In this document: piece by piece, positions 1 to 6,602 of the stretch
Layout of the letters: each line of letters opens with the position of its first letter
Position numbering within the stretch: position 1 is the first letter of the stretch
Origin: JAAYBY01 sp964465385
Lineage (GTDB): Bacteria > Bacillota > Clostridia > Saccharofermentanales > UBA5734
NCBI GenBank assembly: GCA_964465385.1
Contig: CAYXIM010000017.1
Coordinates: forward strand, 1-23,553
Length of the DNA stretch: 23,553 bases
Direction: 5' to 3'
Translations under genes and position numbers: made by a program
The notes under the pieces: generated by a model
What the model saw: only the letters and a program-made list of their open reading frames with translations
The model's database searches: none
Told to the model about the DNA's origin: nothing

Positions 1-286
1 TTTTTTCAGCATCCCGGACCACCAGGTTGACGTTGTCAAACACAGTCAGCCAGGGCAACAGGCGGTCTTCTTGAAAAATCACACTGAAGCGTTTGCCTTG
101 CGCCCCCAAAACATGTCCGCTATCCAGCGCAATCAAACCGGCCAGGGCATGAAAAAAGGTGGTTTTACCACAACCAGACGGGCCGGACAGGGCAACAATC
201 CCTCGCTCAGGCAGCTCAATGGAAAAGTTATCCAGCACCACCAGGCCGTCCAGCACGACCCGCACCTTGTCCAATGCGATCGTCAT
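1..286 (-). CDS. ABC transporter ATP-binding protein, N-terminal part (3' end cut by window edge)
   Basis: ATPase of an importer in the nitrate/sulfonate/taurine class (SsuB/TauB-like), expected to power uptake from the inner face of the membrane. Translating the minus strand from the ATG at 286 gives an open frame to the edge, with Walker A GPSGCGKTT near residue 35 and a Q-loop region VIFQEDRLLPWLTV near residue 70. The signature, Walker B and H-loop lie beyond the window. The ATG overlaps the stop codon of the permease gene (ATGA), so the two are translationally coupled. The substrate cannot be read from this part. Confidence 0.9.
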   Translation of the reverse strand, partial: MTIALDKVRVVLDGLVVLDNFSIELPERGIVALSGPSGCGKTTFFHALAGLIALDSGHVLGAQGKRFSVIFQEDRLLPWLTVFDNVNLVVRDAEK

Positions 287-1119
287 GGTCCTTCACCTGC
301 CTGGAGTCTGGTCGAAGCGGTCTTGTGCAGCCAGCGGCCGGTTCTGGTCAGAAAGGACTTGAGGAAACGTTCCAACAAGAGGCTCAAGACCACCACCACC
401 AGGGTGGTTGCCAGCAGGTCAGCTGTTTCCAGATAAATTTTTGCCAGGTAAAGGTCGCCTCCCAGGGAATGCACAGGCCGGCTGAGCACTTCAGCAGCGA
501 TGCCGGCCTTCCAGCTCAGGCCCAGGCTGGTGGTTGCGGCAGCCGTCAGGAAAGGGGCAACCGAGGGCACATAAATGACCCGAAGCACGTCCCTTGGTGA
601 CAGCTTAAAAACATGGGCCATCTGCAGGAGCTGGCGGTCTGTTTTTTGAATGCCTTCGGTCACGTTGCCCCAGACGATGGGCAGGACCATGAGAACCACA
701 ATGAAAATGACCACACGATCCCGGCTCATCCAGACCAGGGCCAAAATGATAAACGAGGCTATCGGTGTTGACCGGATGGCACTGATCAGAGGATGCAAGA
801 GTTTGTCAACCCAGGAAAAACGGACGGTTGCGACTGCCAGCAAGGTGCCGATCAGCAAACCCGCCAGATAACCGGCTTGAATCCGCAAGAGGCTTAAAAG
901 AACACTTTTCCAAAACCCGGGATCCAGGGCCAGCTGACCGAGCCGCCTGGCCACCTGTAGGGGTGAGGCCAGCAGCAGGTCTTTTTGAACCAGCAGATAA
1001 AGCGCTTGCCAGATCAACAACCAAAAGGCCAGGACCAGCAGGCCCTCAAAAAACCGCCGCCTGTCTGGCGGCCGAGAGGATCTGAGAGACCTGTTGGCCG
1101 TACGTGGGGATCGATCCAT
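283..1119 (-). CDS. ABC transporter permease (BPD inner-membrane component, SsuC/TauC-like)
   Basis: Membrane channel subunit of the importer, 278 aa, usual size for the family. A hydrophobic segment lies near residues 25-45 after a basic N-terminus (RSLRSSRPPDRRR), and several more follow. The typical cytoplasmic coupling (EAA-like) region is visible around residues 165-220, including the stretch ending in GLSWKAGIAAEVL, which is characteristic of the nitrate/sulfonate/thiamine-precursor branch. The start is supported by AAGGAG nine bases upstream of the ATG. It lies 35 bases after the binding-protein gene and overlaps the ATPase gene by four bases, giving the order binding protein, permease, ATPase. 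Confidence 0.92.
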   Translation of the reverse strand: MDRSPRTANRSLRSSRPPDRRRFFEGLLVLAFWLLIWQALYLLVQKDLLLASPLQVARRLGQLALDPGFWKSVLLSLLRIQAGYLAGLLIGTLLAVATVRFSWVDKLLHPLISAIRSTPIASFIILALVWMSRDRVVIFIVVLMVLPIVWGNVTEGIQKTDRQLLQMAHVFKLSPRDVLRVIYVPSVAPFLTAAATTSLGLSWKAGIAAEVLSRPVHSLGGDLYLAKIYLETADLLATTLVVVVLSLLLERFLKSFLTRTGRWLHKTASTRLQAGEGP

Positions 1120-1154
1120 GGAACCGAGCTCCTTATGGGGCGCTGATGCGCTCG

Positions 1155-2210
1155 TCAGGGCAGGTAATAAAGCTGATCAGGCGGCAAGGCGCCACCGATG
1201 GCTTGCGGGTTGGCTGCAAACAAAAGCGCATAAAAGGGATCCAGGGCCTCTTGCATGGCCTGCCCCTGAATCAACACCAGGTGGCAATTGGGAATGGCCT
1301 GGGCCGCCAAGCCTGCATCTGGCATAATCTCATAATCGGCAACCCATTGTCCAGCCTCCTGGGGGTTATTCCGCACAAAAACAACGGAGGCTTCGTATTC
1401 AGCCAGAAACCGTTGAACGGCTTCAGGGCGTTCGGTCAGGAAAGCCTGGCTGACAACCATGCAGCCCATGGCCAGTTCGCTGCCGCTTGTACCCGTGTGA
1501 AAACGCTGCCATTCTTCGGTCAGATCCAGGGCCAGGCGCAGGTTGGTGTTTTTGTTGAGCACTGTTGTGACAAAGGGTTCGGGCAACATCACCAGGTCCG
1601 CATCGCCAGACACAGCACGGGTGGCCAGTTCAGCGTGTTCCGACAGGTAGGTCACCGTCACCTGATCCAAGATGCCGGCCTGCTGGAGCAGGTCATTGAG
1701 GGCATACTCGGGAACAGAGCCTTGGCCGGTGGCCAGCAGCTCTCGTCCAGCCAGGTCTTCCAGCTTTTGGATCGATTCGTCTTGCGACAGGATATGTAAA
1801 ACCCCAAGGGTGTTGACAGCCAGCAAGCGGATGCCTGCATCTGTTTTCTGATAGAGAATGGGGGCCAGGTTGGTTGGCAGGGCAGCAATATCGGTTTGGC
1901 CGCTGCCAATCTGTGCGACAATTTCATCCGGAGATGCCACCAGTTCAATTTGATAGGGCTGCTGGCTGTTGCCCTGCTCCTGATCTTGCATTAATTTAAC
2001 CAGGCCGATGCCTGTTGGGCCTTTGAGGGCGGTGATCCGGACGGGCGCTGTGTCTTGTGGGGTTTGCGTGGGAGTCGGGTCCGTTTGGGTCGTTTCCGCT
2101 TGAGGCGCTCCAGTCGTGGTCCCCGCAGGCACACAGCCTGTCATGAGGATCAAGGACAACAAAAGGACGACAGCGGTCAACAAGGACAGGCGTTGGTTGA
2201 AACATTGCAT
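1155..2210 (-). CDS. ABC transporter substrate-binding lipoprotein (NMT1/SsuA-like)
   Basis: Extracytoplasmic ligand-binding component of the importer, 351 aa. The N-terminus is a lipoprotein signal: a hydrophobic run after Arg7 ending in lipobox LMTG-Cys26, so Cys26 is the expected lipidation site. A Thr/Pro/Gln-rich tether follows (about residues 30-55), then a periplasmic-binding-protein fold with the opening RITALKGPTGIGLVKLM, typical of the NMT1/SsuA/ThiY group. The ligand is not deducible: members bind sulfonates, nitrate, pyrimidine precursors and others. First gene of the operon, with a good sigma-A type promoter upstream. The Shine-Dalgarno match is weak (AAGTAGG about nine bases from the ATG). 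Confidence 0.88.
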   Translation of the reverse strand: MQCFNQRLSLLTAVVLLLSLILMTGCVPAGTTTGAPQAETTQTDPTPTQTPQDTAPVRITALKGPTGIGLVKLMQDQEQGNSQQPYQIELVASPDEIVAQIGSGQTDIAALPTNLAPILYQKTDAGIRLLAVNTLGVLHILSQDESIQKLEDLAGRELLATGQGSVPEYALNDLLQQAGILDQVTVTYLSEHAELATRAVSGDADLVMLPEPFVTTVLNKNTNLRLALDLTEEWQRFHTGTSGSELAMGCMVVSQAFLTERPEAVQRFLAEYEASVVFVRNNPQEAGQWVADYEIMPDAGLAAQAIPNCHLVLIQGQAMQEALDPFYALLFAANPQAIGGALPPDQLYYLP

Positions 2211-2271
2211 CAGGTGGCCTACTTTCTAAGGGCTTGTACAGCGGGTGGTTATTGGTAATATTCCACATATT

Positions 2272-2300
2272 AAGATAAATTATTTTGGCTATATTGTCAA
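2272..2300 (-). promoter_or_regulatory. Sigma-A type promoter of the ABC importer operon
   Basis: On the minus strand, TTGACA (2300-2295) is followed after exactly 17 bases by TATCTT (2277-2272), inside an unusually AT-rich stretch. The expected transcript start is about 55 bases upstream of the binding-protein ATG at 2210. I see no riboswitch-like fold or clear operator in that leader. Confidence 0.7.
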
Positions 2301-2326
2301 CTCACGCCCGCAGCGGTGGTTGTTGG

Positions 2327-2369
2327 TCAGCGATACTGTCATGGTGTAACTATTCAGCGAAACTGTCAT
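2327..2369. repeat. Tandem pair of 16-bp direct repeats, possible insertion-sequence terminus
   Basis: TCAGCGATACTGTCAT (2327-2342) and TCAGCGAAACTGTCAT (2354-2369) differ at one position and repeat with a 27-bp period. The second copy runs into the dinB stop codon (2371-2369). Several insertion sequences, including IS21-family elements, carry repeated short motifs inside their ends, and the motif resembles such ends as I remember them; that assignment is an inference. No transposase gene or matching second end is in the window. Confidence 0.55.
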
Positions 2370-3637
2370 CACGGACGTCGGTAGGCGCTGGGGTGAATGA
2401 TGTGGTCTGTCCGGGGGTTGAGTTCGGACAGATCCGGACTTTTTAAGAGCAGGCCGCGACGGACGCTTTTGTGGCCAAAGCGGCTCCGCAAACCATCCAG
2501 GGTGCTTTCCAATTCTTTCCAGCGCCGGTAGCTGTCAGGGTCATCAAAAAGTGTCAGCTGGATGCCGTGGTCAGCGGTTTCCAGGCGGCAGGCACGCACC
2601 CCAAGGCTGCGAACCGGTCGTCTCCAGGGCCAATGCGTTTGAAAAAGCCCCATGGCCTGACGGATCACGTCACGGGCCAGGTCTGTCGGCTGGGCCAGGA
2701 CACATTGCCGTTCAATGGTCATCAGCTGGTCATCGCGCACGCTGAGCTGCAAGGTCCGGCACCTCAAACCCTGCTCCCTGAGCCGGGTGGCCACGCTTTC
2801 AGCCAGGACGGTCAAGACCAGTCGCACCTCCTCGTCCGTGTATAGGTCCCTTGGGGTGGTCGTGCTGTGACCCACCGACTGGATCATGTCCCGGATGGCC
2901 AGGGGTCGAACCGGGCTGTCATCCAGGCCTTGTGCATAGAACCAGAGGGTTTCACCCCACTTGCCCAGGAGGCTGCGGGCCTGTCGGCAGGTCAAGCAGG
3001 CCAGGTCACCGATGGTCCGGATGCCGACCCGCCTCAAGGCTCGGCAGGTGGCCGGACCTGCATAAATCAGCAGGTTGACCGGCAAGGGCCAGATGGTTTC
3101 CCGGTAACGTTCAGCTGTCAAGACCGTTGTCGCATCTGGTTTATTCAAGTCGCTGCCCAGCTTGGCAAAGACTTTGTTGAAGCTCAGGCCGACCGAGCAG
3201 GTTAAACCCAGTTCGTCGCGCATGCGGCGGCGCAGCTGGTTGGCCATTTGAACCCCGTCACCAAAGAGGGTCTGGCTGCCTGTGACATCAATCCAGGCTT
3301 CGTCCAGGCCAAAGGGCTCCACCTGTTCCGAGTATTGGGCAAATAAATCCCGTGCCCGGCAGGCATACCGGATGTATTTGCGGTAATCAGCTGTAAGCAC
3401 CTTCAGGCCCGGACACTTGTTTTGTGCCTGCCAGATGGCCTCCCCAGTTTGGATACCGCAGGCTTTTGCCGGCTCATTTTTAGCCAGGACAATGCCATGC
3501 CGTTTTTGCGCATCACCGCAAACAGCAACCGGCACGCGGCGCAGTTCCGGCCTGTACAGACACTCCACACTGGCATAAAAGGCATTCAGGTCCGCATGTA
3601 AAATGACACGGTTTGTCTTGGGTGCAAGCTGATCCAC
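2369..3637 (-). CDS. dinB: DNA polymerase IV (Y-family translesion polymerase)
   Basis: Error-prone DNA polymerase that copies past lesions, 422 aa. Motif I is ILHADLNAFYASVE with metal ligand Asp16 and Tyr21 at the steric-gate position; the second catalytic motif is GLDEAWIDVTGS with Asp112 and Glu113. Helix-hairpin-helix (around RRVGIRTIGDLA) and little-finger regions follow. The start is GTG at 3637, with AAGGAG 11 bases upstream. The C-terminus ends YRRP and the stop codon lies inside an IS-like repeat, so the tail may have been altered by an old insertion; no beta-clamp peptide is obvious there. Upstream is an SOS-type promoter and a small membrane-protein gene, with an intrinsic terminator between that gene and dinB. 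Confidence 0.93.
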   Translation of the reverse strand: MDQLAPKTNRVILHADLNAFYASVECLYRPELRRVPVAVCGDAQKRHGIVLAKNEPAKACGIQTGEAIWQAQNKCPGLKVLTADYRKYIRYACRARDLFAQYSEQVEPFGLDEAWIDVTGSQTLFGDGVQMANQLRRRMRDELGLTCSVGLSFNKVFAKLGSDLNKPDATTVLTAERYRETIWPLPVNLLIYAGPATCRALRRVGIRTIGDLACLTCRQARSLLGKWGETLWFYAQGLDDSPVRPLAIRDMIQSVGHSTTTPRDLYTDEEVRLVLTVLAESVATRLREQGLRCRTLQLSVRDDQLMTIERQCVLAQPTDLARDVIRQAMGLFQTHWPWRRPVRSLGVRACRLETADHGIQLTLFDDPDSYRRWKELESTLDGLRSRFGHKSVRRGLLLKSPDLSELNPRTDHIIHPSAYRRP

Positions 3638-3671
3638 AAGCCTCGCCTCTCCTTTCTGTCAAAAAGGGGTT

Positions 3672-3704
3672 AAAAAAATCTGCTCCGGTCAGGAGGCAGA
3701 TTTT
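3672..3704 (-). terminator. Intrinsic terminator between the small SOS-type gene and dinB
   Basis: AAAATCTGC-TCC (3675-3686) pairs with GGA-GCAGATTTT (3692-3704) with one bulged G and a five-base loop. On the minus strand the stem runs directly into seven T residues. It starts about 32 bases after the stop codon at 3736 and ends 35 bases before the dinB start, so dinB transcription from the upstream promoter must pass it. I see no convincing -10/-35 pair for dinB itself: a TTGACA lies at about 3662-3657 but has no matching -10. Confidence 0.75.
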
Positions 3705-3735
3705 CAGCTCTTAGCGCAAGCGGCTTCAGGCCGTT

Positions 3736-4068
3736 TCAGGCACAGTCGGGTCGGACGGATGACGCACCCTGCTTTTCCTTGCCACAAACGGCCCACTTAA
3801 AACACACACTTGCTTCAGATGCGGCCGCCGCTGACTGGCTTTGGGGCATCTGGCGAGCCAACTGATAAAAAGCAATGCCTTGGCCTTGGGGGGCAATCTG
3901 GGCCGCGGCAGGCTTGGCCGACGGCCTTTTCCGATGCTGAGCAAGCTCGTCCTGCAGCTGCATAAGCGCCGCTTCCTGGCGCCCGATTTCTTTTTGCCAA
4001 GAATAGGACCAACCGCCCAGCAAGGCGGAGGCACCTAACAAAACAAGCCAGAAAAACCCATTAACCAT
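3736..4068 (-). CDS. Small single-pass membrane protein behind an SOS-type promoter, function unknown
   Basis: 110 aa, not recognised as a known family. A transmembrane segment fills residues 4-22 (FFWLVLLGASALLGGW), followed by a short charged, coiled-coil-prone stretch (about 25-48), an Ala/Pro/Gln-rich low-complexity linker, and a tail with three Cys residues ending RPDCA. The ATG at 4068 is preferred: a longer TTG start at 4098 falls inside a LexA-type box and close to the expected transcription start. The ribosome binding site is weak (GGGTG). The promoter between two LexA boxes suggests DNA-damage induction. Small one-TM proteins with SOS control are often division inhibitors (YneA, SidA, DivS, ChiZ); no LysM domain is seen, so that role is only a hypothesis. 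Confidence 0.7.
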   Translation of the reverse strand: MVNGFFWLVLLGASALLGGWSYSWQKEIGRQEAALMQLQDELAQHRKRPSAKPAAAQIAPQGQGIAFYQLARQMPQSQSAAAASEASVCFKWAVCGKEKQGASSVRPDCA

Positions 4069-4095
4069 TGTGTCACACCCGCTTTCCAGGTCAAT

Positions 4096-4109
4096 CAAAC
4101 ATTTGTTCG
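4096..4109 (-). promoter_or_regulatory. LexA/DinR-type SOS box, downstream copy
   Basis: On the minus strand the site reads CGAACAAATGTTTG. It fits the Bacillus-type DinR consensus CGAAC-N4-GTTYG and differs from the symmetric CGAAC-N4-GTTCG at one base. It sits just downstream of the -10, covering the expected transcription start, where bound repressor would block initiation. Confidence 0.75.
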
Positions 4110-4115
4110 GTTTTT

Positions 4116-4144
4116 ATTTTAGCAAGACTTTTCTCTCCTGTCAA
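4116..4144 (-). promoter_or_regulatory. Sigma-A type promoter flanked by two SOS boxes
   Basis: On the minus strand, TTGACA (4144-4139), a 17-base spacer and TAAAAT (4121-4116) form a near-consensus promoter. The two LexA-type boxes lie 7 bases upstream of the -35 and 6 bases downstream of the -10. The expected start point near 4109 leaves a leader of about 40 bases before the ATG at 4068. Confidence 0.8.
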
Positions 4145-4151
4145 GGCTTTT

Positions 4152-4165
4152 CGAACAAATGTTTG
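4152..4165 (-). promoter_or_regulatory. LexA/DinR-type SOS box, upstream copy
   Basis: CGAACAAATGTTTG read on the plus strand, an exact inverted copy of the site at 4096-4109, with 56 bases between centres. It abuts the -35 of the promoter between the two sites. Two identical operators bracketing one promoter argue against chance. Confidence 0.72.
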
Positions 4166-4183
4166 CCCCTTTTTCAAGGCAAG

Positions 4184-4210
4184 AAAAAAGCACCCGTCGG
4201 GTGCTTTTTT
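4184..4210 (-). terminator. Intrinsic terminator of the lysA-dCMP deaminase operon
   Basis: AAAAAAGCACCC and GGGTGCTTTTTT form a perfect hairpin with a three-base loop and a T-tract on either strand. It lies 25 bases after the deaminase stop codon and isolates that operon from the SOS-type promoter below it. It could also work on the plus strand, though no plus-strand gene is nearby. Confidence 0.9.
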
Positions 4211-4234
4211 GACAGCGATCAGGCGCCTGGGCCT

Positions 4235-4738
4235 TCAGATATCTTCATGGCGATAGGACACACACAGCTGCTCCAGCTGGGTCGACAAAACCCGGTAGTG
4301 GACGCCGGCATGGTCCAACATGTTCTTGGAGGCTCGAACGCTGTCCGTGTGCGCATACTTGTCAGAAATATAGACAATTTCACGGATACCCGACTGGATG
4401 ATGGCTTTGGCGCATTCGTTGCAGGGAAACAACGGGACATAGATGGTGCAGTCCTGCAGGCTGAAGCCGATGTTGTTCAGGATCGCATTCAGTTCGGCAT
4501 GGCACACATACGGGTACTTGGTATCCAGCAAATCACCCTCCCGATCCCAGGGAAAGGCGTCATCACTGCAGCCGGTCGGCATGCCGTTGTAGCCCACTGA
4601 GACAATCTTGTGAGCCTTGTTGACGATGCAGGCACCCACTTGGGTGCTGGGGTCTTTGCTGCGTTTGGCTGACAACAAGGCAATCCCCATAAAATACTCA
4701 TCCCAGCTGATGTAGTCCAGCCGTTTGCCCATAGCCAT
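4235..4738 (-). CDS. comEB: dCMP deaminase (ComEB-type)
   Basis: Zinc-dependent deaminase converting dCMP to dUMP, feeding thymidylate synthesis; cytosolic. The 167-aa protein has zinc ligand His80 and catalytic Glu82 in CHAELNAI, and zinc ligands Cys106 and Cys109 in PCNEC, with the substrate-pocket region GYNGMPTGCSDD before them. The start is ATG 4738: AAGGAGG lies eight bases upstream, whereas the longer TTG start at 4756 would place that ribosome binding site inside the gene. The gap to lysA is 14 bases and the ribosome binding site overlaps the lysA stop region, so the two are co-transcribed. The name comEB comes from Bacillus gene order and does not imply a role in competence. Confidence 0.93.
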   Translation of the reverse strand: MAMGKRLDYISWDEYFMGIALLSAKRSKDPSTQVGACIVNKAHKIVSVGYNGMPTGCSDDAFPWDREGDLLDTKYPYVCHAELNAILNNIGFSLQDCTIYVPLFPCNECAKAIIQSGIREIVYISDKYAHTDSVRASKNMLDHAGVHYRVLSTQLEQLCVSYRHEDI

Positions 4739-4752
4739 CTTTTCTTCCTCCT

Positions 4753-6006
4753 TCAAGGTTCGACAAGGCCGCGCATCAGGTCCTGCGGCGTCTCACGCCG
4801 ACGGATCAGGCGGGGCTTGCCATCCAGGCCGATCAACACTTCAGCCGGCCGCAGCCGGTTGTTGTAATTGGAGGCCATGGCGTAGCCGTAGGCACCGGCA
4901 TCCAGCACCACCAGCACATCGCCGCGCTTGAGGGGCGGCAAAGGGCGTTCTTCTGCCAGCACATCGCCTGTTTCACAAATGTTTCCCACCACCGTCTGTT
5001 TCTGGAGCTGGTCCGTTTCCAGCCGTTGGTGGTTGCGGTAAACAAGCAGGTCATGCCAAGAGCCATAGAGCATGGGCCTGGCCAGCACATTGAAACCCAA
5101 ATCGCTGCCGGCATACGTGGTGCCCCCCAGCGTCTTGACCGCGTGGACGGTACCCAGGAGCACCCCACTTTCGGCAACCACGTAGCGGCCGGGTTCGGTT
5201 TTGACGCGGATCGGCCGGCCATAGCGGACAAAAAAGCGGTGGATGCGTTCTGCCAGCCCCCGGCCCAGTTCGGCCAGATCCAGGCGCTTCTCCCCTGCCA
5301 GCTTGCGGTGGGGAATGCCAAAGCCACCCCCCAGGTCCACAAAGGACAGGCCGGGGATGGTCAGGGCCAGGTCAAAAAAACGATCAGCCGCTGCCAGATA
5401 GGGCTCCGGCTCCATAAACAGGGAGCCGATGTGCTGGTTGAGACCAACCAGAGACAAGTCGTACTTGGCTGCGAGGGCGCGGGCCTGGTCCAGCTGATCC
5501 GGCATCAGGCCAAATTTGGTGTTTTCTCCGGCGGTGATCACCTTGGCGTGGTGACCGGCCCCGATACCGGGGTTGAGGCGCAGGGCCACCGGGCTCCCCG
5601 GGGCCAGTTGACCCATGCGTTCCAGCTGGTCCAGGGAGTCAAAGCTGATCAGGACCCCCGCCTGGTGTGCCAGCATCAGTTCAGCATCTGAAACGTTGTT
5701 GGGAACATAAAAGAGGTCTTGGGGCGGGTAGCCTGCCTGCTGCAACAAAGCCAGTTCACCGGGAGACATGGCGTCTGCCAGCAAGCCCTCTTCACGGATG
5801 ATGCGCAGCAGGGCCGGGTTGGCATTGGCTTTGACCGAATAGTGAACCTCCAGCGGTGGATCCGTCACCAGGTCACGCATGTCAGCGCTGCGCTGGCGCA
5901 AAAGGCGCTCGCTATAAACATAAAGCGGGCTGCCAAAACGCTCCAGCAAGGTCTGTGGGTCACCTGACGCAAAAAAAGCATCTTCCCATGTGGTCAGTTC
6001 GTCCAT
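4753..6006 (-). CDS. lysA: Diaminopimelate decarboxylase
   Basis: PLP enzyme that makes L-lysine from meso-diaminopimelate, the last step of lysine synthesis, 417 aa. It is an alanine-racemase-type barrel with PLP lysine Lys59 in YSVKANANP, glycine-rich phosphate-binding DLGGGFGIP, EPGRY, ICETGD (the second active-site motif, usually CESGD) and DAGAYGYAMASNYN near the end. Other fold-III decarboxylases (ornithine, carboxynorspermidine) share the fold, but the CETGD and DAGAYG motifs fit LysA best. GAGGAA lies six bases before the ATG. First gene of a two-gene operon with dCMP deaminase; its promoter lies 40-68 bases upstream. Confidence 0.92.
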   Translation of the reverse strand: MDELTTWEDAFFASGDPQTLLERFGSPLYVYSERLLRQRSADMRDLVTDPPLEVHYSVKANANPALLRIIREEGLLADAMSPGELALLQQAGYPPQDLFYVPNNVSDAELMLAHQAGVLISFDSLDQLERMGQLAPGSPVALRLNPGIGAGHHAKVITAGENTKFGLMPDQLDQARALAAKYDLSLVGLNQHIGSLFMEPEPYLAAADRFFDLALTIPGLSFVDLGGGFGIPHRKLAGEKRLDLAELGRGLAERIHRFFVRYGRPIRVKTEPGRYVVAESGVLLGTVHAVKTLGGTTYAGSDLGFNVLARPMLYGSWHDLLVYRNHQRLETDQLQKQTVVGNICETGDVLAEERPLPPLKRGDVLVVLDAGAYGYAMASNYNNRLRPAEVLIGLDGKPRLIRRRETPQDLMRGLVEP

Positions 6007-6045
6007 CTGTTGTTCCTCATCATGTCATCAGGGCTCTTGACGCTT

Positions 6046-6074
6046 ACTATAGCGGACACCAGCCGTTCCCGCAA
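6046..6074 (-). promoter_or_regulatory. Promoter of the lysA-dCMP deaminase operon
   Basis: On the minus strand, TTGCGG (6074-6069), a 17-base spacer and TATAGT (6051-6046), about 40 bases upstream of the lysA ATG. The -35 begins right after the terminator of the desulfoferrodoxin gene. Confidence 0.65.
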
Positions 6075-6104
6075 GAAAAAAGCTCTGGCGCCGCCAAAGC
6101 TTTT
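6075..6104 (-). terminator. Intrinsic terminator of the desulfoferrodoxin gene
   Basis: On the minus strand, AAAGCTTTGGCG pairs with CGCCAGAGCTTT with a single mismatch, followed by a run of T residues. It lies about 20 bases after the stop codon at 6126. Confidence 0.82.
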
Positions 6105-6125
6105 CAAGGCCGCGACCGGCGATGG

Positions 6126-6509
6126 TCAGTCGACGTCCGCCTGCCACAAACCGTGCAGGTTGCAATACTCATAGACAAGGGCCGGCCCATCTTCTAAAGC
6201 GAAGACCGCTTCCGGCGCCTGCCCGGGTTTGAGATCGACCCGCTGTGTCTTGTCGGCCTGGGCCACACAGATCCATTGGATGTAATGGGCATCAACCATG
6301 GGGTGGGGCACGCTGCCGACCACAACCCGTAGGGCGTTGCCGTCACGCGTGCAGGCGGGCACATGTTTTTCGTTGGCCGCATCGGTTGTGTTGGCCTTCA
6401 GCAGCTTCATCGGTTCGCCGCAACAAACCAGCTCGCCGCCTCCCTCCTCAATCAATTCAACGAGATTGCCACAAAGATCACACCGATAAAAAGCTCTTTC
6501 CAATGCCAT
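6126..6509 (-). CDS. dfx: Desulfoferrodoxin (two-iron superoxide reductase)
   Basis: Reduces superoxide to hydrogen peroxide without releasing oxygen, an anaerobe's alternative to superoxide dismutase; cytosolic, 127 aa. The N-terminal rubredoxin-like centre I has all four Cys ligands (Cys10, Cys13, Cys29, Cys30). Centre II has the full His4Cys set: His49, His69, His75, Cys116 and His119, with catalytic Glu47-Lys48 in EKHVP and the closing motif CNLHGLW. AGGAGG lies eight bases before the ATG. Transcribed alone between its own promoter and terminator. Its presence is the best sign in the window of an anaerobic host. Confidence 0.96.
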   Translation of the reverse strand: MALERAFYRCDLCGNLVELIEEGGGELVCCGEPMKLLKANTTDAANEKHVPACTRDGNALRVVVGSVPHPMVDAHYIQWICVAQADKTQRVDLKPGQAPEAVFALEDGPALVYEYCNLHGLWQADVD

Positions 6510-6557
6510 TCACATTTCCTCCTGATACATGTTCTGCGCTAGGGCGCCGTTGGCCTG

Positions 6558-6595
6558 ATTATAGCACAAGCGGCTGTATGCAACAGCCTGTTGCA
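6558..6595 (-). promoter_or_regulatory. Extended -10 promoter of dfx with a palindrome over the -35 region
   Basis: On the minus strand, TGC-TATAAT (-10 at 6563-6558) forms an extended -10, with no consensus -35. The place where the -35 would be (6586-6581) lies in the perfect palindrome TGCAACAG-C-CTGTTGCA (6579-6595). This could be an operator or the end of the upstream yfhO transcript. The sequence does not resemble PerR or Fur boxes. Confidence 0.55.
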
Positions 6596-6602
6596 GGGGT
6601 TT

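Noticed and set aside
2211..2271. Riboswitch in the leader of the ABC importer (for example TPP or SAM, given the thiamine/sulfonate type of binding protein)
   Set aside because: The leader is only about 55 bases and lacks conserved TPP or SAM motifs or a terminator hairpin.
4069..4098. TTG start at 4098 for the small membrane protein
   Set aside because: It lies inside the LexA-type box and close to the predicted transcription start, and has no ribosome binding site.
4235..4738. Competence operon inferred from the comEB name
   Set aside because: No comEA or comEC is nearby; the gene pairs with lysA and is a nucleotide-metabolism enzyme.
5026..5691. Plus-strand open frame opposite lysA
   Set aside because: lysA has all catalytic motifs on the other strand; the antisense product has no recognisable domain.
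6579..6595. yfhO terminator at the palindrome
   Set aside because: The perfect stem has effectively six pairs with a usable loop and no T-tract on the minus strand, so it was not called a terminator.
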